DNA of 64,000 nt from Carallia brachiata (GCA_021464245.1 JADCRB010000024.1:622181-686180), one strand, 5' to 3'. Numbered from the stretch's first letter, positions 24,557-38,035 are shown. A program made the numbers and translations. The notes: a model not told the origin generated them from the sequence alone.

Positions 24557-27500
24557 AGGCATAGTATAATTTGAACTTAGACCAAATATCCCCTGTGGCA
24601 CATTAAGGGAATCCTTCAAGTCTATGTAGCATGATTTAATTTCGATTTTTTTTTTGGCACAATAAAGTAACTCTCTTTTTTTGTTATACACTTCACTCTC
24701 TCCTTTAAAACTTTTATGATAGGGGTCTCAATTCTAATCCTGAAAAAACTTATTTAGAGTTTTTTAATTTTAAGTTGATCACCTACCTTTAAATTGTCAT
24801 ATAATCCAATTGGTAAATATCTCTTTGGGCTTTTATTTCCTTCGATTAATTACTCGATAGCATGCACCGTATCTGGTTAACATTTAGTTGCCCGAAATGA
24901 ACGTTATCCAAATTACAGTCTGTTTGGAATGCAAAAGAGGTGGGGAGAGAAAGTGGAAAGAAAGAAAGTGGAGAAAGAGCATTTAATTTTCTTTTATATT
25001 ATTTGGAGTGATACGAGAAATATAAGAAAAAAATGATTTGTTTGAATATGAAGAGAAAGTATGAAATTTTTTTTTAATTAAAAATAACTATTTACCCCCA
25101 AACCAAATTAATATATATTTAGAAGAAATTGTACATTTTGTTATTTATATATTAAAAAGTCATTCATATCCGTAATTTTATTTGCTTTTAAAAATTCTAT
25201 TTTCATCAAATAAATAATTAATTTACCTTTAATATATCAAATTCAAAGTACGTTCACTATTAGCTTAATTTTAGAAACTGTGAATTTTTAAAAACTTAGC
25301 TCAATTACTCTCTTGCTCTGTTCTTGAGTAACAAAGAATATTAGCTTAATTTCTAACTTCCAAGATGAATTAATGACAACCATAAAAAACAGAAAACCAC
25401 AGCCACGCATGATGTGAGGAGGGCACTTGAGTTACTTTAATGTAGCTCTCGAGCTTGTCTCCGACTTTCTTCTCCTTTTGGCAAGAAAATTTGTACAGTA
25501 CGGCTTTCCCCACCTTCTCTTAATTTTTGTGCATTTTCTTTCTTCACTTCTCCAAACGGAGGAAACTTACCATCATAGGTAGATAAGGATTCCACTACAT
25601 ATCAGGCATTTATACAACTTTAGGCCTATTCGATATGGGGCACATTCAAAGTTGAGGCAATGAATCCCTTTTTTTTTTTTTTTTTTGCCTCCGCAATTTT
25701 TTGCCAGTTCCACGAACCTTCTCTTTTGATACTGAATAATGTTGTCTCGACAGAGGAGTAGAAAATACGGAATAGGAAATTTTGATTTATAAATCATGCC
25801 TGATAAAATATTAAAATATCAAAATCGATAAAAAAAAAAAAACATATAGGATACTGAACAAATGTATGAAACCTTAATTTGATGAATAACTGGGGTAGAA
25901 CACTACTCGAGGCTGATTAAAGTATTAAAATCTTACTATAAGGTTGTGCATTCCTATGTGTTTTTCTTTTGTCCTTTTTCTTTTTTTTAACGTAATTGCG
26001 CACGTGAGGAACTCAGCAAATATGGATCACCAAGTAGTGGTTTCATACTGTAACAGTGATGGATGAATTAATTAAATTAAAAATATGCAGCATGACCTAT
26101 AATATGGTGTTGGAAAAGTGCACCATTGTGGCTTCTGGAAGAGATTTTTAAAAAGATAGCTTCATTATTGGCAGTCAATTACAGGCAAATAATGAAAAAA
26201 AATTTCCCTGTCTTGTTCAAATTAGCATGCATATGCACTAAATGGCCTTAACCATGCTTTGAGAAGCCCATGCAATGGGCTTGTTTCTCTCGAAGCTCAT
26301 ACATGCATTTGCCACTAAAGGAAATTACTTCCTTTGTTTCTTGAGAGATATTTTATTAGTTAGATTTTAGATTTTTATTTTAAAATTTTAAATTTAAATT
26401 CTAAAAAAAAAAATTGAGATTATAGGAAAAAAAAAGCTACTATATTGTGTAACTTATAGTCTAATAAACTTTTTTAATAATAAAAAAAAAATTCCTTTTA
26501 TTTTTTTACCCCACTACATCAAATGAACCCCAACACTTTCGATTATAATAGATAATAAAAACAGAAAAAGTAGAATGGCCGAGAGTTTTTGTACCTAAGA
26601 ATTGCCCAAATTATAACGAATCTTTAATTTTCTTTAATAAAAAAAATAATTTTACTTTGTTTTTTGTTGCAAAAAAAGTTACCATTGTTATAGAAAATTG
26701 AAGATTTATTACATTTCGATAAATTTCGAGCAAAAAATGTCGGATGGTGTGCCCATGCCCTAATAAAAAACAAAAAGGGCGCTTGGTGTGGGACCAATGG
26801 TATGCTTTTTTTTTTCTCGTTAGGAGCCCAACTATACCTTTTTCGATTTATTAATAAAATGAAAAATTAAGAGTAATATTTATAATGTTGTCACAAAAGA
26901 TTGCACTGACTCCCCTGTAACCTAGGTGGCGTTTGGGGGGCTAAGCTCTTTTATTACTGAAACCGTGCCATCCATCAAACAAAATATGCATATGCTAGGC
27001 AATCCTCGGCAAGCTATACACAAAAATCCCTCTAGGGAAAAAATCGCTGGTGTGTGTATGCATGTGAACGCTTTTCTGTAATCAAGTTCCCAGCTAAAAT
27101 GTACACATGATTCACTTGGAAGCCATTTGGTGAAAATACAGGGAGTGCACACGCGCGCGCGTGTATTATATGTGTCTCAACAAGAGAGAGAGGTGGAGAG
27201 GGAGGCACGGGAGAAATGCCAAGCAAGCACAATGAAAGAAAGAAGATGTAAAGCCCCCCCAGCTGAGAGCATGCATGAATAAGCCCGTCGGTGCTCGTAA
27301 TGGTGGACTTTTGTGTACTTGTGTGTGAATATTGAGTGCTGATGGGTTTGAGCGAGGGTTTGAAAGTTCTGCGAAGCTCTAAAAAGCTTATTAAGAATCT
27401 GTTTGGTGGTTATTCATGGGTAAGGGGGAGAGCTGTAACGCCAACATAGAAAACGAGAAAAGGCATATGGTGCTTCAAAGAAATGCAATGGATGCGTGCA

Positions 27501-30406
27501 TTATGATTTTTTTTTTGCTGATTTTATTTTGACTCTTATTTTTAATTGAGTGTAATTTACTCATAATTTTATACCATATTATAAATAAGATCCACTTAAA
27601 TAAAAAATTAAAAATAATATTTAAATAATATTAGATTATAGTTAGTTTTACTTATAAAAAAAAGAGTAAAATTAATAAGTATCATGATTTTATATGCTCA
27701 ACCAGGAGAATTTTCAATTTAATTTTTTTTTCTTATTGATAACTTTGAATGATTGAAAATATGTTACTACTGACCACGATGCAATGTGTAAGAGTCTTCG
27801 TCTAAGTTATTGCATCCATGTAATTTTCCGTCTTCTTTTTCTTCATATCACCAGTAATTCTTAAGTAGACTAAGTCTACTTTATATATATTAATATTCTT
27901 AATACTTTATATTAAGTATATATTAACCACTAACATCCGTCATTGTGTAAACTACCGGGCTAATACTCCGATCACTCATCTATCGGAACTATAATAAACG
28001 GTGCATTCTGACATGTAAAGTGGGGGAGGAATTTCCTAATTGGGTTTTAGATCAACAAAATAAAGTTATGTGGTATTTGCTGAGTTATTTTTCATAGTGG
28101 TAGAGCTGGAGAAAAGTTGAAACGGAATGAATTTCATGAAAGAGTTACATTCCATCCAATAATAAAGTAACAACAATTTAATTTTAAGTAATAATAAAAT
28201 TATTATATATTTCATCCAATAACATTTAATAACTCTTCGTGAAATTCGAACCATCTTTCCCACACCTCTTCGTTCGCTAAAGACAAAGTCACACAACATA
28301 ATTATCATGATAAGAGATTCAAATTAAAAAACGAGATTAAAAACGTTCAAAACCAGTTTGTTTGTTCTTTGGCCAATCGCTTAATCTAGTTCCACGTCTA
28401 ATGCATTAGTTATTGTCTAGTACATAAGTTCTTTTGCTAGTTCAATAATGGTTGATATCACTTGTCAAGATGACCGCGACCGATCATGCATTGGCTACAT
28501 CTTTTCAATTCATTTATATCAGGCGAGTGTTGCTATATAGTAAGAAGATTTAGTCAAAATTTAATCAAAATAATATTATATTGACATTATTTAGGTCTTA
28601 CATATTATTTTTTATTTACATAAAATTTAAAATAATAAAATACTTACATTATTCTAAATAAATTTTAAAAAAATCTTCTGAGTATGTATCGTTTTTCCAT
28701 ATTGGGCTCCATGTATATTAGACAACGTACATAAAACTTCATTGCATTGTACCATCAATCATAATTGAGATATGTCTCATGTTCCTTCCCTTTCTTTCTT
28801 TTTTTTTTTTATTTTTTTTTTCTGTCTTTTAGTTATGAAAGGTGATTTTCTTTGTTCTTTTAGTATAATAAATGCAATGTGAACACAATCCTTCATTATA
28901 AATGAACATCGACATGTGTCATAACCCAAAAGAAAAACTGCATAGGAGTATCAAGAAGAGATAAAGCAAAATTAATTGAAGATTTGGATTTCACATTGAG
29001 TAATAAATAGGTAGAATCCAAATCCAAGCTGGTGAACTGAATACAGCCTTGGAACCAAGAAGAGAGGGTCTCGAAAACCGGGGTTAGAAACTAAGGGAGG
29101 GGAAGGCAAATTGGAAATGAATATGTTGAACAAAATGGACAAAAATCAGATGCTAAAATCCAAAATTAATTACCTCATAATCACGTGAGTTTGTATTCCA
29201 ACCGAAGAAAAGGCCAAGTTGGTGGTTTCATTGGATTTTGTAAAAATGAGCAAACGAACAATTTTGGTCAAAAGGTGAAAACATGCATGTTAAGTGTGAA
29301 AGCCCAAAATAGTTATTAATATTCTGTTTAGTTTTCCATTTTTGCCTTTTTCTTTTCAATTTGAATTTAGCCCCATTAATTTTTGCACTTTATAGTTGCA
29401 TGCTATAAAATATCAATTAAAACCATTGTATAGTAGGTAGAGTCACCATAACCATTTTCGTCAGTAAAATTTTAGTTTAATGAAGGTGTTAGATACGGGA
29501 AGTATATATAATTTACATCTGTGTTATGTATTTTTGGAGAAATAGTGTTAATGCCATTAGATCCCGATCCATATGCAATCTTTCACAACAACGTTTTTTC
29601 AGTGGATTATCAATTTATTAAATCACAGTTTTGTAAAACCAAAAGACTTATTAAAAATGTATTAACTAAAATCCCAAAGCTAAAAAGAGTAAAATTCATA
29701 AATAATGATAATAAAAATAAGATATTTGAAGTGCTTTACTTGATCGAATCAATAATAATCGACATAATAAAAATAAAAGAATCAAAGGCAAGGGCCATAC
29801 CTTGAAAGCAAAATGGATCATGTAGTTGTTATGATTTTGTCTATTATATAAACTTCTTCATCATCTTCATCTTCATCTCCATCCTAGTGGCAAAAAAGCT
29901 ATTATATTGATTCATTTGAACATAATACACAGTAATTAGTTAACGTATTTTTCTCACCTATTGTTCTCCGTTCGGACGCTTTTTGATTCCCAAAATTTCC
30001 TCTTTGGAGACCTTTTTAGGTACGAGATGACTAGAACCCTAATTTGCAGTTTAAGTTTTGATAGAGGATAAGGGTCGGAGACGATGATACAATGTCGTCT
30101 CTCTTTATAGTTCTGCGCTCATACGATGTAAATAACAGCTTCGCTCATATTTATATAACAAAAAAATTTATTTATTAATAGCAATTTTAATATTGCTTGT
30201 CATTTACGAAACGATCAGACTGATAATTAAAAAAAATAAAATATGAACAAAATTAAGTAACTTCTTTCGGTCAAAAAATATAATTTTACAGGTCATGAAA
30301 GTGCTAGCCAATGCTTAAAAATAAAATATGTATAATTTGTTGAAGACATTGCTTAATGGTTGAAATTTTTTAATGGCTTCATTTTGTCATCAAGAATGTG
30401 CAAATT
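24557..30406. other. Gene-poor spacer
   Basis: A long AT-rich stretch with many poly-T/poly-A runs and no recognisable conserved protein. An alternating purine-pyrimidine tract lies at 27145-27166. The open frame at 29521-29805 is Lys/Ile/Asn-rich and looks like chance AT-rich ORF. Confidence 0.4.
27145..27166. repeat. Alternating purine-pyrimidine (Z-DNA-prone) tract
   Basis: Twenty-two bases of strict alternation, with a CGCGCGCGCG centre flanked by GTGCACA and TGTAT. Confidence 0.85.
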
Positions 30407-30448
30407 ATTGTAGAATCATAGTTTTTTTGGACCAATTGTAGAATCATA
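30407..30448 (-). mobile_element. Tail-only retroposon insertion with 14-bp target duplication
   Basis: ATTGTAGAATCATA occurs perfectly at 30407-30420 and 30435-30448. The 14 bases between them, read on the minus strand, are TGGTCC followed by seven A and a C, again a tail remnant. Confidence 0.65.
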
Positions 30449-30773
30449 ATTGTGTTCTTATTTGCATGCTTGTATTTATCTTATTATTAAACCAAAAAGA
30501 AAGGCCTAATCATATTGTAGGATAATTAACAAAAAGATCAACATAGTTTGCTTCCGTACGATTTATCGTATAACCAAATAACTTTCATGCTCTCATTTTT
30601 TTGTCTTTTCTTTTTTATTTTCAAATAATTTGCAATAAATTTTTTTGTGAATAAAATATCACATTTCATAAATACTTTCCTTTTTTTCCTCATATTTTCA
30701 ACCAAACCTATTAAATAAGGGCAGATTTAAAAATATCACTTCATAAATATGGTTCCTTCCACTCTCTTTACAT

Positions 30774-30990
30774 TATTTTCAAAGGAAAAAGAAAGGAAAA
30801 GAGACAAAAAAAAAAGTTTTATTCATTTTCTATCAATCTAAACAATTATTTATTTTTTCTCTCATAAATTATAATTTATTTCTTTCTTAACTTTCTAATC
30901 ATTACTTTTTATCAATCATAACATATTACTGTATTATTTTTTTTATTCATTTTCCAATCAAAATTTTACTATCCAATTACACCTTAAGTT
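30774..30990. mobile_element. Harbinger-like MITE, copy B (inverted)
   Basis: Reverse complement of the 24300-24556 element over most of its length: TTTTCAAAGGAAAA start, TTCATTTTCTATCAATC, ATTACTTTTTATCAATCATAAC, and CTATCCAATTACACC before TTAA. The other terminal CCAAACAC motif is not preserved. Confidence 0.7.
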
Positions 30991-31140
30991 TGATCATTCT
31001 CGTTACTACGTTGAACCTATCGAAACCAACATAAATTCCATTCCATTACATTTTCACCAAAGAGACGAAAAAGGAAAAGCCAACTCACACTCACTCCTAC
31101 GACTACTACTCCACGTCCAAAAAGAATTTCAAAAGCAAAA

Positions 31141-31170
31141 AGAGAGAGAGAGAGTGAGAGAGAGAGAGAG
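31141..31170. repeat. GA microsatellite upstream of the kelch gene
   Basis: Mostly perfect AG dinucleotide repeats with one GT interruption, about 430 bp upstream of the kelch TATA box. Confidence 0.9.
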
Positions 31171-31580
31171 GTGTTTGAAATAGCAACACGTGCAAGAAAC
31201 GGCCGTTGGCGGGCGGTTTCGGTTTCTCTCTCAAACGGCGACTTCTTCCACCTAAGCAGATACTCCCCATTACTCTGTCTTTGTCTCTCCTCTTGTGGCT
31301 CCCACTTCCCCTTCCTCTTATATTTTCTCCTTCAAAAAACATAAATATAACATTATCTAGATCACTTAAACAATTTTATAATAATACTGCATAACATCAT
31401 TTTAATAATTTAAATAATCATATAGTTAATTTAATAATATCAAAATAATTTATTTATTTTTTATTTTTATTAATTCAATTATATAACAATTAATATAACA
31501 TTATTATTATTATTTTAAAATTAAGTAAAATTATTAATTTTTTTAAAAAAATAATAAAAAGAAATATTATTTAATTCACC

Positions 31581-31590
31581 CTATAAAAAG
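31581..31590 (+). promoter_or_regulatory. TATA box of the F-box/kelch gene
   Basis: CTATAAAAAG lies about 50 bp before a CT microsatellite (31636-31658), a common arrangement in plant 5' leaders. Transcription probably begins near 31612. The coding start is a kilobase downstream, so a 5'-UTR intron ending at the CAG-like acceptor near 32578 is likely. Confidence 0.6.
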
Positions 31591-31635
31591 GCTACTGTGC
31601 AAACCCAACATTCACACCAAACAAATATATTACTG

Positions 31636-31658
31636 CTCTCTCTCTCTCTCTCTCTCTC
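31636..31658 (+). repeat. CT microsatellite in kelch 5' leader
   Basis: Eleven or so CT units just downstream of the predicted transcription start. Confidence 0.9.
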
Positions 31659-32621
31659 GCTGCTACGAATATAACCAGAGAGAGAGACAGTGAAAGAGAG
31701 GGAGAGGGAGGAATCTGGACAGGGAAAGAGCAACTGGGTTTGGATTCTCGGAGAGAATCGAACAACAAGAACAGGGAAAGCTCGAGTCTTTATTGCCCAA
31801 TTCGTTAGTTTCTGTCCCTTGTTTTGTTTTCTTACATTTAACTGTCTTTGTTTGTATTTCCTTTTTTTTATTTTATTGTTGTTGTTGATTGCTGTCTTTT
31901 AATGATTTTCATTCTGGTTTTTTTTAGTCCTTCATTGTGCTTTCCTTAACAGGGCAGTGATTATTTCAAGTTGGTTTTGATGTTTGGTATTGGCAGATTA
32001 TTTTTGTTTTGATACTTTATTCTTTCGGTTTAGAGGGGGATTTTGCCGGAATTTGATTATGGTTTAACTGTTCCAATTTTTTGATTCCAATTCTGGTATG
32101 CTAATGTTGTTCCTAATTAACTAGTCTGTTGGTGTGAGTTTGGAGATCCAATTTGATTATATGCTATTTTGTCATTTTTTTTCAGTTTTCATTGTTGTGT
32201 TAATTTGTAAAGCTTGCAGCTGCGATTCCTTTTCTATGGTATGTCGGTTATGTTTGGTAGATTGCTCTTTTTTCGGTGCATTAATCCGATGATGGTAAAT
32301 TGGATTTTTGCTTTTTCATAAAGTGCAGCATTGCATGTGTCCAAGTGATTCTACGTGCGTGTGGGTTTTGGAAATTATTGGCTTGAATTGATGCTTTAAG
32401 GGTCCTAATTAAGGCAATTCTGGATTGCATGCATTGTCAAAACATGTATTCTTATGTTATTAATTCCCTTTAAAAGCTGCATTGCCATTTGGATGTAAAT
32501 TTCTCAACATATGAAATAAGCATGACATATTATTTTTCTGTTTATTGATTTTTTTTTCTGCAATTTGTTGTTGCAAGGAAGAAAGCCAAGTTTCAGTTCT
32601 CTGAAGACGCATCCTCGCAAC

Positions 32622-33985
32622 ATGATGGAGGGTTTGGAGGGATCTTATCTCGTGGCAGCAAAGGACTTGCCAGCCTCTTGCGATCAAGAACGCAGCTGGA
32701 TTTTGAATTCTTTCCAGGGTATTGAGCTCTCAAACAAGCGCCAGTCAGAAGGTGGAGAAGATGCTGCATCTAGAAAGGCAGCCAGGCTGCTAGAAGCTCA
32801 TGAGAGAAACGAAACAATGGAGGGTTGCATGTCTCTCCTATCGTTAAACCTGATCCGTCAGATAGTAAGCATCAAGCAAAGAGAGATCGATCAAATGATC
32901 AGAACCAGGCAGAGTATCAGTCGGACTCAGAGCTGATCTGTTCTCTTGGTCGAGAATTGTCTATTAGTTGTCTCCTCCGGTGCTCAAGGTCTGATTATGG
33001 CACCATTGCCATGTTGAATAAAAGCTTCCATTCTCTAGTTCAGAGTGGTCAGCTGTATAAGCTGCGGCGGAAAATTGGTATCATTGAACATTGGGTCTAC
33101 TTCTCTTGCAACCTCCTTGAGTGGGAGGCCTTTGATCCTATTCGATGCAGATGGATGCTTTTGCCAAGAATGAATTCAAATGAATGTTTCATGTGTTCGG
33201 ACAAGGAGTCGTTGGCTGTTGGTACCGAACTGCTCGTTTTTGGAAAGGAAATAACCTCTCATGCTATCTATAAATACAGCATATTAACGAATAAGTGGAC
33301 ATCTGGCATGGAGATGCACCAACCCAGGTGCTTATTTGGATCTGCCAGTTTGGGAGAAATTGCAATTCTAGCTGGCGGTTGCGACACACGTGGCCGTGCA
33401 TTGAGCTCAGCAGAGCTTTATAATTCAGAAACAGGCACGTGGACCACCATTCCTAGTCTGAATAAAGCCAGGAAAATGGCTTCTGGGGTATTTATGGATG
33501 GAAAGTTTTATGTCATTGGCGGAATCGGGAAAGACAATGTAGCGCTTTCGTGCGGGGAGGCATACAATTTGAAAACAAAAACGTGGCAGGTGATTCCTGA
33601 CATGCTTCCGCAACGAACTGGAGTGGCTGGGGAGAATGCTGTTCCTGCTGCAGCTGAGGCACCTCCTTTAATTGCAGTAGTGAAAAATGAACTCTATGCA
33701 GCTGATTATGCGCGAAGGGAATTGAGGAAATATGACAAAGAAAAGAATGTGTGGATCACCCTTGGCAGGCTGCCCGAAAATGCAGCTTCAATGAATGGTT
33801 GGGGGATGGCATTTAGGGGATGTGGAGATCGGCTAATTGTTTTAGGCGGACCAAGGACTCTAGGTGGTGGGATAATTGAGGTTAACTCTTGGGTTCCAAG
33901 TGAGGGACCTCCACAGTGGGACCTGCTTGCAAGAAAGCTCTCTTCTGGCAGTTTTGTCTATAATTGTGCCGTGATGGGATGTTGA
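32622..33985 (+). CDS. F-box/kelch-repeat protein (At1g74510-like), frame conflict near N-terminus
   Basis: The N-terminal frame starts at 32622 with MMEGLEGSYLVAAKDLPASC, the typical opening of this family. A second frame, open from 32804, carries the rest to the stop at 33985. It includes the F-box-like segment SISCLLRCSRSDYGTIAML, the linker GIIEHWVYFSCNLLEWEAFD, and kelch motifs (ELLVFGKE; IAILAGGCDTRGRALSSAELYN; FYVIGGIGKD; LIVLGGPRTLGGG), ending VYNCAVMGC. F-box proteins of this class recruit targets to SCF ubiquitin ligases; Arabidopsis relatives of this group are otherwise little characterised. The two frames differ by one base. Either a 110-nt GT-AG intron at 32752-32861 joins them in phase, or there is a one-base indel near 32820. 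I favour the indel, because the would-be intron still encodes family-like sequence (EGGEDAASRK) and its donor is weak. The gene is otherwise full length (about 450 codons). Confidence 0.88.
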
Positions 33986-36900
33986 GGAATGCAATCTCAA
34001 CAAAAGTGTATGGAGTGCTTTCTCTTAGATCATGGCAATTCAATGATATGGGATCTGGATAGTTGGATAACTCTGCTTTTTCTGGTAATTTCAGGTTTTA
34101 GTTTAGACCCGTAGATACAACATCAGGAGGGAGACTGGAAAGAATCTCTGCCGTTACTTTCAGTTACTTTTTCAAAATTTCCTTTATAGACTGAATTTCT
34201 TCTGTATGTTTCGTTATCCTGGGGTTCTTCAAAGGTTAAACAATGTAAAACTTGCAAAGAAAGAATAGAAGTACCTTTACAGTTTCTTCTTGTCAAAATT
34301 TCCTTTATAGACCGAATTTCCTTTATCTTTGCAATGCCTATATTTCTTTTGTGTTTTTGTTGATCTCATCATCCAAGCACATGTTAATTTTGACCATGCC
34401 TGGGTTGGCTGGTGTTGTGCGTGCCTTAGTCCTGCCTCTAGGTGTAGGAAATTCCTTGATTCAAGTCAATTCTCAAATTTAGCAGGCTCAAACTGTAGCT
34501 ACGGTGCAAATTATATATCAGGAACTTCAACCGTATCATCTTTCCCTTAAAAAAGGACTGCACTGTCTATGATCATTTTGTGTGTTCATTGAGTAGAGGG
34601 CATAATTTGATGTATCTTATATAGAGAAATTCCATCTTACTGCAGGTATAGCTACATCATTAGGAGGCCACTCTTGTTGCTTTTGTTTGTGGTCAATTTT
34701 AATTCAGATGGTTTTACCCTTTCTGATGGGAACGGATCAGCGGACTTTGCTCTTTCTACCCTGCTGATTGCCATCATGAAGTCTCTGAGGATTCCTTTTT
34801 ACTTTTGGTGAAAACGCGAGCTTCCAACAAATATTATGGTGCTTTCGCCACTAGGAAGGTATCTATTGCATGGATGAGTTGTATTTCCTTAAAATTTCTA
34901 TTCCTTTTCGTCATCCGAGTTCTGTTTGCGTTGTTCTTTCAGGCACTGAATCAGTGATCGTTATGGGGCTGCAAAATGCCTGCAAACAGATACACCTGAA
35001 AGGCTAATCTGGCTTGATATGGTAACTACGTTGTTGGCCTTCCATCAACCAAAAATGGGAATAAAATCTCCACTTCATTGCATTGAATAATTGCCAAATT
35101 AAAAACAAAATTTTGCCTCTGCAACTTTTGGCAATAAACGGTCGCTGACAGGCTTTCTTGACGCAAAAATGAACTAAATTTCTCAATTAATGACAGGCTT
35201 TCTTGACAGGCTCTCTGTAGTCCATCAAATCCTGGATGCCAATATGTATCAAGAAGATAATTAAGATAGGAAAAAAAAATTTACAAGAATTTCTTAATTA
35301 ATGAATTTTTATTGTTGCTGGTTATACTGTGTTTCAAATGGCAATGCAACTATTTTATTGCTTGGTTGCTGTTGCTAAGCTGAGATTATGAGTATGGAAG
35401 CAATGGATTTTAACACAGGCAGCCCAAAAAAGGAAATTAGCTAAGAGGTTTTGTGTTAGAATATTGCTTGAAGTTTGTGAGTTGTGACTTCACTACAATG
35501 AGCTTGCCCTTCTTGCAATCTTGCTCCTTGCCATGGTTGGAATTTCCTCTTGTTGATAGATACTTGGTCCTGAGTTTTAACTTTTTTTTTTTTTTAAGGA
35601 CATTTTCCTTTTTCCTTTTGGGTCAATGCTATTAGCTAGCTTGTCTTCCTTAATAGGCTTTGGTTGGTCCTCTCTATTCTACATGCCTGGACTTTCTTTG
35701 TGAAAGTTTTCTCACCTTTTTTTTTCCAGTAAATAATGATTGGTGCTCTGTTAATTTATAGAACTCTTGATAGCGATCAGGGATGACACACCCTGCCTAT
35801 GTTTATTCTTTTTTTGGGGGGGGGGGGGGGGGGCATCTAACACATGTTTAATTGGGCTCAAATGCTCAATTTTATGGAGAAGAACCATATCTCAAATATA
35901 TGTCATCAGCAGGAAGAAATTAAAAAAAAAAAAAAATGAAGCATTCGCAATGTCCAAATACTCTAATATGGTTGGATGATTAAATACCCTTTCACTGTAT
36001 TATTTTGATCTTTTCAATGCCACCAAGACCAAGCATGGAACACCCTTTTTCTATGAATGTACTTGCTGGCTGGTCATACTACTTCAAGATTAAAAAAAAA
36101 AAAAGAACAAATCTTTTGCTGGACCCCTTAACCCCAGTAAAGAAAAGTACAATTGCACCAAAGGAAAAAGAAAAAGAAAAATAGGTTAACAAATTTTGAT
36201 AATTGAAAAAAAAAAAAAAAGAAATATTTGGGGTTGTAGTTGTGGTGTAGAGAGTGGACAGCTAATACCGTTAACTCACGTGGGCAGTCCACACTGCAAT
36301 AAATGCAATAGACATACACATCTTTGCTGCTGCTGCTGTTTGGTTCTCTCTGGCTCTAAAGAAACTTGCTGCCAAACTTTTGATTGTACTTTATTGTAAA
36401 CTAAACACTTCACCGTTCTGTGACCTAAAGCTGACAGCTTTACCTACTACTTTGTCTTATGCTAGCCCCAAATCTCTCTCTCTCTCTCTCTCTGCAGCTA
36501 TCTATTGAAAAATAGTCAGGGTCCACGACTCCTAAGTCCCATGTGTTTCTTAGGCTGTTAAAAAGACAAATATAATGTGCAAATTTTGAGAATTGTTATT
36601 CCTTACTCATAAAATAATTCTATGTACTTACAAATGAGACATGTGAAATTATTTTTTTTCTTATTTATATGTGTATAAAACTGTTGTACGTACGTGAATA
36701 TCAATTCCCTTTTTTTTGTTTCAACTTGCCATTTCTGGACTAATTTCGGTAGTTGTATCCAGACTGTTTTTACTTGTCAGCTAATGGATCTTCCGTTTGG
36801 CATAAAAATTTGGATAAATTTATTAATATTGAACTGACAAATTATAGAGGCTATAACAAGTTGATATATTAATCTTTTCAATAAAGAGAATTAATTGTTG

Positions 36901-37560
36901 TTCAAAAACAATAAAGAGAAATAATTGAAGGAAAATATTTATGGCAATTTCCCTATAATGCAAAACTTTTCGTCTTTACTTTCTTCTGTTGTAGATTGGT
37001 AATAACACATAATTCTGTTAATATATCAACTCGTTCTGTTCTGTAAAATAGGAAGGAGTTTCATGGTTGGCGAGTTTAATTAGTGTGGGATCCTCTCAAA
37101 TAACTTCATAGTAGTTTAAGAAACAAGAGCAAATTGTTCACGATTTTTGCGTAGTTCATAATTTCATTAGAAAGGAAGAACAATTAGATCATTTTTTTTT
37201 TTAACGATATGCTGATGAGAGTAGTAATGTTGAAGATCATAGTAAAAATTGTACTTCAGAGTCACATGAAATAATTAATATTAGTCATAAGTTATTACAA
37301 CAAATGAGTAGGGTTTAAGATGAACTTTTTGATAACGATACAATAGTTGATGTATTAATATCAATTTAAATGTTAATTTTCATTATTACGTGTATTTGTT
37401 GTCAAGACTACAAGCTTTATGTATAAATATATAATATTTTCAATCGTATTCCGAGTTGAAATATCACTTGTCTCACTTTTGATATTAACCAATTAGCATA
37501 CTATTAATGTTTCTTAAAAAAAAAAGAAAAATTTTTCTTCAAAATAAAAAATAATTTTGA
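33986..37560. other. Kelch 3' UTR and gene-free spacer
   Basis: The first few hundred bases are probably the kelch 3' UTR. The rest is spacer with an 18-G homopolymer (35816-35833) and a CT microsatellite near 36475. No conserved coding region was seen. Confidence 0.45.
35816..35833 (+). repeat. Eighteen-G homopolymer
   Basis: Uninterrupted G run preceded by a T run. Length should be treated as uncertain. Confidence 0.95.
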
Positions 37561-37569
37561 TTGACAAAA

Positions 37570-38035
37570 ATTAAACAACAAACATCATTTTTTGAACACA
37601 AAGTCAACTTATATTAACTGAAACACAAAGGTATAAGGTCTGTAGATCTAAGTATAAAACCCAACCCATACAACAGCCCAAAAGAGAGAGCTAAGCCCAA
37701 CAAATTGGGAGCCCAGAGAAGAAAAGCAAACCAACTAGGCCCAATGGACCAACTAAGCTCAAAAAGTAGCAGAAAACAGCACCCACAACAGACAGCGAAA
37801 CCCCTACCCAGCGGGTCGCCGACGAGGAAAAGGGCACGGGCTCACCAGTAGCCAAGCGCGGGAATGGCAACAACTGATTGACTGGCCCCCAGCGCCACTT
37901 TGCGGCTGAGAAGAGCCCACGGTGGCTGCCATTGTCGCTCTCAACTCCCAAAACGCAAACAAAGCAAGCCGACATCCCACCGGTCACTGTACAAGGCCAG
38001 CAGAGATCAAGGCAGCTGAAAGCCTGAAACGAGAA
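37570..38035 (-). mobile_element. Possible 3' fragment of a minus-strand non-LTR retroelement
   Basis: A GC-rich island in AT-rich surroundings, with GGGCTT/AAGCCC-type motifs and a short T run at its left edge that would be a poly(A) end on the minus strand. It resembles in composition the better-supported insertion at 50240. No clear target duplication was found, so this is tentative. Confidence 0.3.

Noticed and set aside
24915..25565. MITE with TGTTTGGAATGC and CTCCAAACGG ends
   Set aside because: The inverted similarity is short and dominated by A/G-rich low complexity.
29521..29805. Plus-strand 94-codon ORF
   Set aside because: Ile/Lys/Asn-rich as expected of chance frames in AT-rich DNA.
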